A DNA stretch of 64,000 nt from Roseburia intestinalis L1-82 (GTDB lineage: Bacteria; Bacillota; Clostridia; Lachnospirales; Lachnospiraceae). Where the stretch lies: the NCBI RefSeq assembly GCF_900537995.1, contig NZ_LR027880.1:515001-579000 (forward strand). The letters are read 5' to 3'. Below, piece after piece: positions 17,076 through 25,610 of the stretch. The notes below the pieces were generated by a model. It was given only the letters and a program-made list of their open reading frames with translations, searched no databases and was not told the DNA's origin. A program made the position numbers and the translations under genes. The number at the start of each line of letters is the position of its first letter. Positions within the stretch are counted from its first letter, which is position 1.

Positions 17076-18476
17076 ATGGTAATAACCCGCACAGTAGAGA
17101 TGCATGCGCAGCTTGTGGGATATGATTTTAAGAAAAAAGGTTTACCCACTGATAAAAATATTGCAGTAGAAAATAGTAAAGTTTCCAATGATTATTTCTG
17201 GAAAACAAATAAATATACGGATCAGGATGTGTTTGGAAGAACACTGGATCTGACGGCACTTATCAATAAGCCGGACGGATATTTAAAGGGAAGTTTATCG
17301 GATACGGAGGATGTGGACTATTACGAATTCAATATTACAGAGTACCGGGCATTAAGTTTTGTGAAGGATACCTATAATAGGGATATTACTATCACTTTAG
17401 ATCATATACCGGAAGGCTATGATTATGAGATGGTTTTGTATGATGAGGAAGGCAATCAGGTCGGCATTGGGAAAGAGAATGGAAATGGCGGTCTTAGTAT
17501 TACCATACCGAACTGGAATTCGGACAACACGGGTTATACCGTAAAGGTACAGGCAAAGAATGGTTCGACGGTAAACCCGGATGCCGAATATCATCTTTCT
17601 TTCCAGACAACGCAGGCGGATAAAAGCCATGGAGCTTATCAGGAAATGGCAGAGGTTCAGAAATATGCAGGGACAGTCCGGAAGCAGATGCAGGAAGGCT
17701 TAATCGATACGGAGGAGATGCGTGCAATTAAGGAAATCCGGCAGAAGTACAAAACTTATTATACAGAGCAGATGGAGAAACTGCATCAGGAACAGGCAGA
17801 AGCTGTCATGCAGGGTGGGGCAGTGCCGGATGATGAGCAGATTCACAATTTACTGGAAAAGAAGGCGGCAGGCAAAGAACTGACGGAGCAGGAAAATGCC
17901 CTTTTAAATATCTTTTGTACCGCAACAGAGCTGGATAGTGCGAATGCAAGTGCAAAAATGAATACCACAGTAAAAGACAGGATATCTGTTGATTTGCAAG
18001 AAGCGGGAATGGATATTTCAGATTCCACGTTTTCCATAAAAATTGGGGCGGATGGTCAGGTAAGTGTCGATGGCATTAATGATAATGCAATGAAACAGAA
18101 GATAGAGGATGTTTTGTCAAAGTATTCGGATGATCTGATGGATATTTATTTTTCTATGGATTCGGAAATACAGGCATTGTCCGATAAAGAAAAGTATCTG
18201 TTACAAGCTGCGGTGGATGTGGAAAAATTTTTATATAAGGCAACTGGCGGCAGTGTATCGCTTGGAGACCTTTCCGTGGAAAATACAGCGATACATGGTC
18301 TGCCGAAAACACTGGATGACCTGTTAAATAATCCGGGCGATAACCTGACCTATCAGGATTATGCAAGCGATATCCGGGAAATTTTAGCATATAACCGGAC
18401 ACAGCACAAAGATATTATGTCTGAGTTAAATGTACAGTTTGTTATAGCAGACGGTACATTTCAGATAAAAGATTAA
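17076..18476 (+). CDS. Accessory operon protein 7, PPC-like paralog
   Basis: 466 residues, paralogous end to end with the gene before it: LKGSLSDTEDVDYYEFNI, IPEGYDYEMVLYDEEGNQVG, a long coiled coil (LHQEQAEAVM) and a DVEKFLYKATGGSVSLGDL C-terminal module. No signal peptide, membrane helix or protease motif is seen. Its last 48 codons are copied as debris at 12947-13090, so the gene family has been recombining in place. The start has AAGGAGAATG upstream. The twin arrangement suggests the two act as a pair or complex. Confidence 0.7.
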   Translation: MVITRTVEMHAQLVGYDFKKKGLPTDKNIAVENSKVSNDYFWKTNKYTDQDVFGRTLDLTALINKPDGYLKGSLSDTEDVDYYEFNITEYRALSFVKDTYNRDITITLDHIPEGYDYEMVLYDEEGNQVGIGKENGNGGLSITIPNWNSDNTGYTVKVQAKNGSTVNPDAEYHLSFQTTQADKSHGAYQEMAEVQKYAGTVRKQMQEGLIDTEEMRAIKEIRQKYKTYYTEQMEKLHQEQAEAVMQGGAVPDDEQIHNLLEKKAAGKELTEQENALLNIFCTATELDSANASAKMNTTVKDRISVDLQEAGMDISDSTFSIKIGADGQVSVDGINDNAMKQKIEDVLSKYSDDLMDIYFSMDSEIQALSDKEKYLLQAAVDVEKFLYKATGGSVSLGDLSVENTAIHGLPKTLDDLLNNPGDNLTYQDYASDIREILAYNRTQHKDIMSELNVQFVIADGTFQIKD

Positions 18477-18526
18477 AGTTTATAATGGAGTATTCAATAA
18501 AACCCAAGTGATTGGGAGGGAGAATC

Positions 18527-19492
18527 ATGAGAATAGAGAATGGTTACTTACAACAAAGTATGTTATGCAGTAAAAATAATAGAAATGCAGTAGGAAATTT
18601 TTCTGATACAATGAATAAAGCCCAAGAGTGTATAAGTAATAAGATTAGCACAAGGGATTCCTATGTAAACAGTACAGATTATAGTAACTTTGGAATTTAT
18701 ACACAAAATAGTATCTCTCAAGATATTGAATTACCAATAGAGACAGAAAGATATAAAATTGAAGATGCTACATATGTGAATGGAGTAGCAGCATATGAGA
18801 TTGTAGATAAGCAGACAGGAAAAGATTTTTATATAAGAGAAGATCAATTAGCAATTCAAAGAGATGAGAAAACAGGAATGGAGTTCCTGATTAATATGGA
18901 TCAGCCATTTTCGTATAATGTAACCATGACAAGTGAACTGAAAAATCTTTTGAATGATTTGTCTGACAAAAGAAATATTGATATAAAGGAGATACCGCTA
19001 CAGGGGGGATTGGTAGTAAAACGTGATCCAAAGACAGGGTTAAATTATTTGTCGATAAAGGGAAATGAGGCACAAGGAGTTTCGGTAATCATAACATCCG
19101 ATAAAGATATAGAGACGCTGAATAAATTAGCTGATGAATTTCAAAAATATCCGGTAAGTTCACAGCGGTCTACGGCAGGATTATATGCTTTACTTGAGAT
19201 ATCAGGAAATCTGAAACGCGAAAAAGATGGTTTTACATTTTTGACTCCTAATGGAGTTACATATATTCCGTATGATGGTGATTCCAGCAAAGCATGGGAA
19301 ATTGATATGCCGGGTTCCTGTTATGCTACTGCCAGAAAATGTTTGGCGGCAGAAAATGATTGTGCAGACATAAGTGCATGGACAAAAAATTTGAAAGGAA
19401 TAAAGATATATTATGGTGATAATTATGGCACCACTCAGACAAATAATGTATATAAAGTTGATGATTTAGGCAGATATTATATGTTTGCATAA
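18527..19492 (+). CDS. Accessory operon protein 8 (function unknown)
   Basis: 321 residues, starting at the ATG at 18527, six bases after GGGAGGGAG. The first 70 residues are polar. The middle has two similar strand-turn units (EVV/EIV-type: AAYEIVDKQTGKDFYIREDQLAIQ and GLVVKRDPKTGLNYLSIKG). The end holds ADISAWTKNLKGIKIYYGDNYG. There is no export signal. A 125-base AT-rich gap follows, so the next gene may have its own promoter. Confidence 0.65.
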   Translation: MRIENGYLQQSMLCSKNNRNAVGNFSDTMNKAQECISNKISTRDSYVNSTDYSNFGIYTQNSISQDIELPIETERYKIEDATYVNGVAAYEIVDKQTGKDFYIREDQLAIQRDEKTGMEFLINMDQPFSYNVTMTSELKNLLNDLSDKRNIDIKEIPLQGGLVVKRDPKTGLNYLSIKGNEAQGVSVIITSDKDIETLNKLADEFQKYPVSSQRSTAGLYALLEISGNLKREKDGFTFLTPNGVTYIPYDGDSSKAWEIDMPGSCYATARKCLAAENDCADISAWTKNLKGIKIYYGDNYGTTQTNNVYKVDDLGRYYMFA

Positions 19493-19618
19493 GATATATA
19501 TACAAGTATGAAACTATAAAAATATAGTATGTTTTATGTGGTAAAAATATTGTATTTATGAGACTTTTGGTATTTCACAAATACCTAAGAAAAAATAAAG
19601 TAGAGGAGAGTGTATATT

Positions 19619-20683
19619 ATGAATATTGATTACAGTCAGTTTTACAGAGGAACAACGAATATTCCCTCATATGGGAATGGTATATATAAGAAAGACACCC
19701 TTGTAAAGTATGAATTTAACACTACAGATGAACATGGCAATAAGATTATGGACAAGATGTCAAGGGAAGAAACCCTGCAGGCGATGAAGGACATCGGTTC
19801 GCAGTATGGAGATGCGGTTATTGTTGAATTTTCGGGAGATGGAATGGCTGCACTTGTGGAAAACAAGAAAGGTATAGTGGATGCCAATGTAACACAGGAG
19901 CAGCGGGAATCAATGGAGGCGAGAAATGCAGCGTTCCAAAAAGAAATTACGCAGGTTGATAACTCACTAGAACTTCCGGCATATTCCGGAATGTATGGTG
20001 CAGACAAGGCGGTTGCATCTGCGGTGGAGAACTGCAGCAAAGAGGAACAGGGATTTGTGTATGATATCATCCGTCAGAATTTCCTTGTTGGAAATACTGG
20101 CTCTATGACAGAGGAAGAACGGCAGGCAAATATTTCACTTGGTATGAAAAAAGCGGAATATGCGGCAGAGAATTTTATCCCGGAAGATAGCAGAAAACCA
20201 TTTTTGGAAGCAATGGAGTCTATCGCAAAGCTTGCGAGCGCAGGAAAAGCTGACAATAACGGAAATATGGACTATGGAGTAGGGAAAGGTACATATCTTG
20301 GACATGGTAGCAATCTTGTAAAGACTACAAATGCGCTTGATATGATGAGGACGATGGACGGCAGTGCATACACGGAATATCAGAAGATTAGTAAAGAAAG
20401 CAGCAATGAGGACAGACAGCTTAATGCATTAAAATACCTTACAAATTGGTATGAAGGGGCAGTGAAAAAGAATCCTTCGATGGTTGATAATTACGAAAAG
20501 CAGTCGGAGGAATATGTGGAGAAAAATGTAAAAGATCAGAAGCTGGATGCAACTTTTTCAGATATAAAGACAGAGAATAAAGCGGCTTTTTTTGAAAGTC
20601 TGAAAGTGTTCCAGAATAATAATCCTAATTTTCTCTCATCTATCATAAATCGGGAGCTGGCATCTAAATTTTGGAGCATTTGA
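19619..20683 (+). CDS. Accessory operon protein 9 (conserved, function unknown)
   Basis: 354 residues; the ATG at 19619 follows AGAGGAGAG. Features are DKMSREETLQAMKDIGSQYGDAVIVEFSGDGM, LPAYSGMYGADKAVASAVENC, VYDIIRQNFLVGN and an alpha-helical C terminus. I recall the LPAYSGMY/ENC/DIIRQNFL pattern from other hypothetical proteins of Lachnospiraceae elements, but no function is attached to it. No signal peptide. It is the last member of the LytTR-linked run; the following region starts a new regulatory module. Confidence 0.68.
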   Translation: MNIDYSQFYRGTTNIPSYGNGIYKKDTLVKYEFNTTDEHGNKIMDKMSREETLQAMKDIGSQYGDAVIVEFSGDGMAALVENKKGIVDANVTQEQRESMEARNAAFQKEITQVDNSLELPAYSGMYGADKAVASAVENCSKEEQGFVYDIIRQNFLVGNTGSMTEEERQANISLGMKKAEYAAENFIPEDSRKPFLEAMESIAKLASAGKADNNGNMDYGVGKGTYLGHGSNLVKTTNALDMMRTMDGSAYTEYQKISKESSNEDRQLNALKYLTNWYEGAVKKNPSMVDNYEKQSEEYVEKNVKDQKLDATFSDIKTENKAAFFESLKVFQNNNPNFLSSIINRELASKFWSI

Positions 20684-20768
20684 TAAACGTAGATTGGAAA
20701 AGTTATAATTGCTCGGAAAATGGAAGATAACAACAATAAAGTGTAGAGTGTGCCTTTCACATAGGGAC

Positions 20769-20799
20769 ACTTGTTACAAGCAATATTGTAAATGATACA
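20769..20799 (+). promoter_or_regulatory. Possible third agr-type tandem box
   Basis: ACTTGTTACA (20769-20778) is an exact copy of the box used at the agr promoters. A weaker copy, AAATGATACA (20790-20799, 7 of 10 matches to ACTTGTTACA), lies exactly 21 bases on, the same spacing. No good -35/-10 follows at the expected distance, so it may be a non-activating or decayed site. Confidence 0.4.
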
Positions 20800-20820
20800 A
20801 GTGGAGATTAAGGCACAAAT

Positions 20821-21249
20821 ATGATAAAAACAAAAAATATTTCAGAAATGTTGACTTCTTTAATTGAGGAGTATCGTTTTAATAAAAATACTCTTTCAAA
20901 ATATTTAGAAATAACTGAAGAAACAGTAGATTGAGTAGTAATGGGCAATGTGGAATGTTTGCCAGATGATCCTGCATTGCGTCTTAAAATACTTAGTAAA
21001 GTAGGATTTCTGTATTTTGGAGCGATTGAAGATAAGGATAGGCAATTAAGCGGTTTTTTGGAAGTGCTTGTTTCCTATCATGGCATATCCAAGCTAACGA
21101 TAGCAAAAATGGCTGGTGTTGAGGAAAATGATATTGACAGGCTTTTAGCCAATCCACCAGAAAAAGATGAAATCGAAGTAAAATATAAAATTGCTGTGAC
21201 TGTTATGGAATTGCGATTTTGGCTAAAAGATTGTGAATCACCGATATAA
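20821..21249 (+). pseudogene. HTH-like regulator broken by an in-frame stop
   Basis: One reading frame of 142 codons from the ATG at 20821 encodes MIKTKNISEMLTSLIEEY, LSKYLEITEETVD, then a TGA (20932-20934), then continues without a break VVMGNVECLPDDPALRLKI and SYHGISKLTIAKMAGVEENDIDRLL to the TAA at 21249. Both halves contain HTH-like helices, so it was probably one protein with two HTH segments. A single CGA-to-TGA change would explain the stop. An internal start at 20941 could still make a 102-residue second half. Confidence 0.65.
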
Positions 21250-21275
21250 TCGGGATTTGTGAGTAGAGGGCACTT

Positions 21276-21926
21276 ATGAAAAATAAAAGTATCAATCAAG
21301 TTTCCATAATAAATGGTGAAGATGGTCCCACAAGTGTTTTTATATTTGGAGAAGCTCAAAAGCAATCTCTAAAGATTAGAATCCGAAATGCTATCTATCA
21401 ATCCAGACGAAAAAGGATAGAAAAGAGAATAGCGGTCAACCCGCATACCCTTGCGGAAGTGGTGCAATACGCAAAGGATCATTATGATTTAGTGGAAATC
21501 AATCCTGCCGCAACAAATTGGATAGAACGACAGAAAAATCTAAAAGCTAGTTTGATTATGCAGCATAAACCAGAACTTTTGGGCCAAAGGAAGGATATTC
21601 CAAAACCAGATTTTCATAATGAAGAATCTGTTAAAAATTTTTTGAATGAAATGGAAATTAGAAATAAATTGATTGACCAAATGCCTGATAATGTAATTCC
21701 CATGGATTTTCATTTATATGAAATAAAAATTGGTGAGGATTTAATGGAAATAGAGGTAGATTATACCTGGAATATATTTGGAATATCTTACTCTGGAAAT
21801 AAGTCGGTCATAAAAAGGTTTAAGAAAATAGCCAGAGATTTATATTGTTATTATGGTGTCAGTGAGGAGGATATAAAGAACCGGACAAAAAGATATTCTT
21901 CACTGGTAACGGAATTGAGTTCATAA
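21276..21926 (+). CDS. Hypothetical protein with N-terminal IINGEDGPTS motif
   Basis: 216 residues. Residues 8-23 (VSIINGEDGPTSVFIF) resemble the G-A-D-G-P-T-S signature of sodium-translocating decarboxylase beta subunits, a motif also found at the start of assorted short Lachnospiraceae proteins. The rest is soluble, basic at about 30-50 (RIRNAIYQSRRKRIEKRIA), with a strand-rich C-terminal part (IKIGEDLMEIEVDYTWNIFG). There are no membrane helices, so it is not a decarboxylase. It lies between two copies of the HTH gene segment. The ribosome site is weak (GTAGAGGGC). Function unknown. Confidence 0.65.
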   Translation: MKNKSINQVSIINGEDGPTSVFIFGEAQKQSLKIRIRNAIYQSRRKRIEKRIAVNPHTLAEVVQYAKDHYDLVEINPAATNWIERQKNLKASLIMQHKPELLGQRKDIPKPDFHNEESVKNFLNEMEIRNKLIDQMPDNVIPMDFHLYEIKIGEDLMEIEVDYTWNIFGISYSGNKSVIKRFKKIARDLYCYYGVSEEDIKNRTKRYSSLVTELSS

Positions 21927-21944
21927 TTCAGAATTTTAAATAGA

Positions 21945-22196
21945 AGTAGGATTTCTGTATTTTGGAGCGATTGAAGATAAGGATAAGCAATTAAGCGGTT
22001 TTTTGGAAGTGCTTGTTTCCTATCATGGCATATCCAAGCTAACGATAGCAAAAATGGCTGATGTTGAGGAACAGGATATTGACAGGCTTTTAGCCAATCC
22101 GCCAGAAAAAGTTGAAATCGAAGTAAAATATAAAATTGCTGTGACTGTTATGGAACTGCGATTTTGGCTAAAGGATTGTGAGTTACCAATATAATC
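21945..22196 (+). pseudogene. 5'-truncated second copy of the HTH gene
   Basis: A direct repeat of 21000-21251 at a fixed 945-base offset, with only scattered differences. It encodes the same C-terminal half (SYHGISKLTIAKMADVEEQDIDRLL ... FWLKDCELPI) but has no start region. It shows that a block holding the HTH gene and its neighbour was duplicated and then eroded. Confidence 0.7.
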
Positions 22197-22311
22197 ATGT
22201 GGTGCTTGGGAAACTGGTGGAATAACAGGAAATGTAATTAGAATAAAGAAAGATAGAAGGCGAGTAGCGGATTGGTGTCTGCTGCTCACTTTTCGTTTAT
22301 GGGGATATGTC

Positions 22312-22340
22312 GCAATACGACTTTTGAAGTGTTGTATTGC
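22312..22340 (+). promoter_or_regulatory. Inverted repeat upstream of the XRE gene
   Basis: GCAATAC (22312-22318) and GTATTGC (22334-22340) form a spaced palindrome about 60 bases before the XRE start. This is a plausible operator for autoregulation; no strong promoter motif could be fixed beside it. Confidence 0.4.
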
Positions 22341-22397
22341 AATCTGTTTTCGGGTATTTCTCGTTGGTATCATTACCATAAAAGCGAGGTGAATTCC

Positions 22398-22733
22398 ATG
22401 AAAGCAGAGAAGAAGGAAATCAATATACAGATCGGAAAAAGGTTGCAAACCGCCAGAGAAAACAGTGGATATACGCAGGAAGTTTTTGCAGAGACGCTGG
22501 ATGTAGGGGTAGAGCATTATCGAAAAATCGAAAGCGGTGTCTATGGCTTACAGCCGGAGAAAATGCTGATCTTGTATGAGAAGTACAGGATCGAGCCGAC
22601 TTATCTGGTTACGGGGGATACAAATCATAAGGTTGATATTGAACTGTTCCTTGCAAACTGCAGCAGGGAGGAACGGGATGCATTTATAGACCGCATGCTT
22701 GCGTATATGAGAAAGCTGATGACAGGCCGTTAA
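22398..22733 (+). CDS. XRE-family HTH transcriptional regulator
   Basis: 111 residues from the ATG at 22398 (GCGAGGTG upstream). An HTH_3 domain fills residues 8-66: IGKRLQTARENSGYTQEVFAETL, then YRKIESGVYGLQPEKMLILYEKY. A short C-terminal helix (EERDAFIDRMLAYMRKL) could dimerise. Small repressors of this type often hold mobile-element genes off. It stands directly before the agr-like module. Confidence 0.88.
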   Translation: MKAEKKEINIQIGKRLQTARENSGYTQEVFAETLDVGVEHYRKIESGVYGLQPEKMLILYEKYRIEPTYLVTGDTNHKVDIELFLANCSREERDAFIDRMLAYMRKLMTGR

Positions 22734-22791
22734 AGCAGCACAGTCTCCGGGATGTATATTTGATCAATATATTTTGAGAAGGAGACGATGT

Positions 22792-23496
22792 ATGAGGGTA
22801 GCAATCTGCGATGATAATCAGCAGGACATTGAAAGGATTAGACGCTATACATTGCGTATGATCGATTATGCGGTGGAGTATGTGTTTTATACCAGACCGG
22901 AAGAATTATTGAGGGAATGTGCAGATGCGGAGCAAAAGCCGGATATGTACATTCTTGATATTGAGATGCCTGGAATGGACGGACTTGCGGTGGCAAAACA
23001 GATCCGTGAGACAGATTCCAAAGCATTGCTGGTGTTTCTTACCAGCTATACCAAATACATGCCAAGTGTATTTGAAGTTGTCACATTTGATTTTATTCCA
23101 AAACCAATCTCAGAAGAAAGGCTCCGTGTGCTGTTTGAGAAGGCAGGAACCTATCTGAATCTGACCAATCAGAGTTTTTCATTTAGTTACCGCAGGGTGC
23201 GGTACAGTCTGAAGTTTGACGAAATCCTGTATCTGGAAAAGCGGGGGCGTCAGGCGATTATCCACACAAAGAAAATGAAATATCAGTCCAACATGAATTT
23301 GAATGAAATATGGGGGAAACTGGATGAGCGCATGTTTGCCGCCGTTCATGGCTCTTTTATCGTTAATTTGAAACATGTTCATTCCGTATCCAGCGGCATG
23401 GTCATGCTTACAGACGGCACAGAGCTGGGAGTGACAAGAGGGTACCGGAAGGAGCTGACGAAAAAGCACATAGCGTTTGTGCAGGGAGGAATGTGA
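22792..23496 (+). CDS. LytTR response regulator (AgrA-like), agr module
   Basis: 234 residues; the ATG at 22792 follows AAGGAGACG. The receiver domain has AICDDNQQD, the phosphorylated aspartate in MYILDIEMPGMDG (D56), FLTSYTKY and the lysine in FDFIPKPI. The LytTR domain (about 130-230) has ILYLEKRGRQAIIHT and FAAVHGSFIVNLKHV. It is expected to bind the tandem ACTTRTTACA boxes at 24699-24729 and 25611-25641. Its stop is one base before the kinase start. Confidence 0.92.
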   Translation: MRVAICDDNQQDIERIRRYTLRMIDYAVEYVFYTRPEELLRECADAEQKPDMYILDIEMPGMDGLAVAKQIRETDSKALLVFLTSYTKYMPSVFEVVTFDFIPKPISEERLRVLFEKAGTYLNLTNQSFSFSYRRVRYSLKFDEILYLEKRGRQAIIHTKKMKYQSNMNLNEIWGKLDERMFAAVHGSFIVNLKHVHSVSSGMVMLTDGTELGVTRGYRKELTKKHIAFVQGGM

Positions 23497-23497
23497 C

Positions 23498-24691
23498 ATG
23501 GCATTATATGGGGTGAGGCTTGTCATAAATCTTTTTGACCTCTGCATTTACCGCAGGTATTTAGAGGAGTTCATTGGAAACAGAAAAACTTCCATGGAGT
23601 TTTCTGTTCTTCTGCTGATAGTGTGCGAGCTGATTGGAAGTGCGGTGAACCAGATGGGGATAAGCTGGCTGAATTTTGTGACGATGGTTGCGATTCTCTG
23701 TGTATATGTCTGCCAGTATGAGGCAGGGATTGTAAGCAGGCTGATTGCGGTTTTGCTGTATATGGGGATTATGGGAGTTGCAGAACCGTTAGGATATTTG
23801 TTTAATAAGGCATTCATGGAAAAGGTGTTGGACGATACCACGGTTTCATATTATTTTATCGTGTTTTTTATGGCACTTTTGAAAGCAACAATTGTGGAGG
23901 TGTTTTGCAGACTGAAATCTGGAAAAAGCATTCGACTATCAGCAATGCCAAAAGAAACGCAATATATGTTGACAATGATACCTTTATGCAGCCTGATCAG
24001 TTGCTTTTTACTGATAGAGGTTGCAAAAGAATTAATCTCGGCACAGATGGTCGTGCTGTGCATGTGCATCATCTTTGTCATTATCATCACTAATTATGTA
24101 ATTTTTCTGATGATTGAAAAGTATACGACAGTGGAAGAAAAACAGCACGAAGAGGAAATGATCCAGAGGGAAATCTTATACCGGAACGAATACTATCAGG
24201 ACATGGAACGGTATCAGGAACAGATACAGGACATCCGGCTGGCAGAAGAGATCATTTATTCCGCAAATCCTGTGGTGAATGCCATATTAAAAGTAAAAAG
24301 CGTAAAGGCAAAAGAGAAAGAGATACCGATGCAGGTTACAACGCTGCTCCCCCAGAGAGTATCCGTGGATATCGGGGACATGGGTGTTCTGTATGGGAAT
24401 CTTCTGGATAATGCGATAGAGGCAGCAATGGCAGTGGAACAGGAAAAACGGTATGTTCATGTAGAATCAAAGTTTCAAGAGGGCAGACTGCTTTTATCCA
24501 TTAAGAACAGCAAGCCATCCGGGACAAGTTCCTATCGACAGACAAGCAAAAAAGATAAAATAAAACACGGCAGGGGAATCCGTTCAGTGCGGAAAGTGGC
24601 AGAAAAATATGGCGGGGAGCTTCTGTTAAAGGATCAGGGGGAACATTTTGAGGCAGCCCTTCTGCTCAATGGAATCACAAAACTGGAGTGA
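23498..24691 (+). CDS. AgrC-like sensor kinase lacking the H box
   Basis: 397 residues; the ATG at 23498 directly follows the regulator stop. Residues 5-205 hold about six membrane helices for peptide sensing, followed by a glutamate-rich coiled linker (EEKQHEEEMIQREILYRNEYY). In this family the linker runs into R-H-D-x-x-N (phospho-acceptor histidine) and a two-helix dimer region of about 40-50 residues before ANPVVNAIL. Here QEQIQDIR (245-247) runs straight into LAEEIIYSANPVVNAIL, so the histidine segment is missing. The ATPase domain is intact (YGNLLDNAIEAA, HGRGIRSVRKVAEKYGG). The protein should not autophosphorylate. In-frame deletion between repeated codons is the likely cause. Confidence 0.85.
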   Translation: MALYGVRLVINLFDLCIYRRYLEEFIGNRKTSMEFSVLLLIVCELIGSAVNQMGISWLNFVTMVAILCVYVCQYEAGIVSRLIAVLLYMGIMGVAEPLGYLFNKAFMEKVLDDTTVSYYFIVFFMALLKATIVEVFCRLKSGKSIRLSAMPKETQYMLTMIPLCSLISCFLLIEVAKELISAQMVVLCMCIIFVIIITNYVIFLMIEKYTTVEEKQHEEEMIQREILYRNEYYQDMERYQEQIQDIRLAEEIIYSANPVVNAILKVKSVKAKEKEIPMQVTTLLPQRVSVDIGDMGVLYGNLLDNAIEAAMAVEQEKRYVHVESKFQEGRLLLSIKNSKPSGTSSYRQTSKKDKIKHGRGIRSVRKVAEKYGGELLLKDQGEHFEAALLLNGITKLE

Positions 24692-24698
24692 ACTTGCA

Positions 24699-24763
24699 AC
24701 TTATTACAGCAAACCTGCAACTTGTTACAGATAGATTGATTTTTATATGGAAACTGTTAGAGT
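24699..24763 (+). promoter_or_regulatory. agr P2-like promoter with tandem LytTR boxes
   Basis: ACTTATTACA (24699-24708) and ACTTGTTACA (24720-24729) lie 21 bases apart, start to start, within longer repeats TGCAACTTRTTACAG. Six bases after the second box is TTGATT (24736-24741), then a 16-base spacer and TAGAGT (24758-24763). It reads into the pre-peptide gene and agrB. The geometry matches the promoter at 25611. Confidence 0.75.
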
Positions 24764-24796
24764 GAAAATATCAAAAAAAGGAGGGTTTTACTAAAA

Positions 24797-24958
24797 ATGA
24801 AGAAAAGAAACTGGATGTACCGACTGAGCAGCAAATCCATGAGCGTGATGGCAGCACTGGCACTTATGGTGACAACCATGGCAACGAACCGTTCCTGCAT
24901 GTGGTATCTGGGACAGGACAAGATGCCAGAAGATTCCAAAAAACTCAGAAGGTTTTAA
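24797..24958 (+). CDS. agrD: AgrD-like cyclic autoinducer pre-peptide
   Basis: 53 residues, with GGAGGG before the ATG. The plan is classical: a basic, amphipathic N-terminal leader (MKKRNWMYRLSSKSMS), a hydrophobic stretch (VMAALALMVTTMAT), a core NRSCMWYL, and an acidic/proline C-terminal recognition tail (GQDKMPEDSKKLRRF). Cysteine 34 followed by four residues predicts a five-membered thiolactone ring C-M-W-Y-L after AgrB cleavage at Leu-Gly. agrB begins three bases after the stop. It is too short for routine gene callers. Confidence 0.88.
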   Translation: MKKRNWMYRLSSKSMSVMAALALMVTTMATNRSCMWYLGQDKMPEDSKKLRRF

Positions 24959-24961
24959 GCT

Positions 24962-25543
24962 ATGACGAGATGGCTCAGCCATCGTATGGTTGAGCGGGGA
25001 ATCATAAAAGAGGAGGAGCAGGAATTATACCAGTTTGGAATACGCAATGGTATGATCCTGCTTCTAAACGTTGTGACGGCACTGGTCATCGGGCTGCTCA
25101 CAGAGCAACTGGCGGTTGTGGCAGTGTTTACCCTGTCTTTTATGGTTCTTCGCAGCTATACTGGTGGATATCACTCAGACAGCAGGATTTTCTGCTATCT
25201 TGGTTCCAATCTGGTGCTGCTGGTTCCGGTTTATACACAGGCTGTGTTTTACAAGACATCGTTGGCATGGCTGCTGGCAGTATTGCTGGTGTCCGCAGGG
25301 ATTATTTTTTTACTCAGTCCCATGCACAGCAAGAACCGAAAACTGGATAAAGAGGAACAAAAGCATTTTGGCAGAAAAGCAAGGCTGATTGCAGCGTTGG
25401 AACTGGCTGTGCTTGGCATTTTGTGGCATGCAGGCCAGGTACTGTATGCTTACGCTGTTTATACAGGAATCTGCATCACGGCACTGTTTATGCTTATAGG
25501 AAAAGCACAGCTATGGATACAGTCACATACCGAAAATAGATAG
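24962..25543 (+). CDS. agrB: AgrB-like peptide-processing membrane protease
   Basis: 193 residues with about five membrane helices. It cleaves the AgrD pre-peptide and helps form the thiolactone ring. The catalytic pair is visible in RSYTGGYHSDSRIFC: H71 and C78, spaced as in AgrB. Basic loops KNRKLDKEEQKHFGRK match the family's inner loop. It follows the pre-peptide gene closely and is followed by a strong terminator. Confidence 0.93.
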   Translation: MTRWLSHRMVERGIIKEEEQELYQFGIRNGMILLLNVVTALVIGLLTEQLAVVAVFTLSFMVLRSYTGGYHSDSRIFCYLGSNLVLLVPVYTQAVFYKTSLAWLLAVLLVSAGIIFLLSPMHSKNRKLDKEEQKHFGRKARLIAALELAVLGILWHAGQVLYAYAVYTGICITALFMLIGKAQLWIQSHTENR

Positions 25544-25575
25544 TCCTTTCCGAACAAACGGAAGGGACTTTTTTT
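25542..25575 (+). terminator. Rho-independent terminator after agrB
   Basis: AGTCCTTTCC (25542-25551) pairs with GGAAGGGACT (25560-25569, one G-U), loop of eight, then seven Ts. It overlaps the agrB stop codon and separates the agrDB transcript from the next promoter. Confidence 0.85.
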
Positions 25576-25610
25576 CTGGAAAACAGGAAGGATGACAATC
25601 CAAGACGGTA

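Noticed and set aside
21276..21926. Reading the IINGEDGPTS protein as a sodium-pumping decarboxylase subunit
   Set aside because: Only the short motif matches; there are no membrane helices and the length and composition are wrong.
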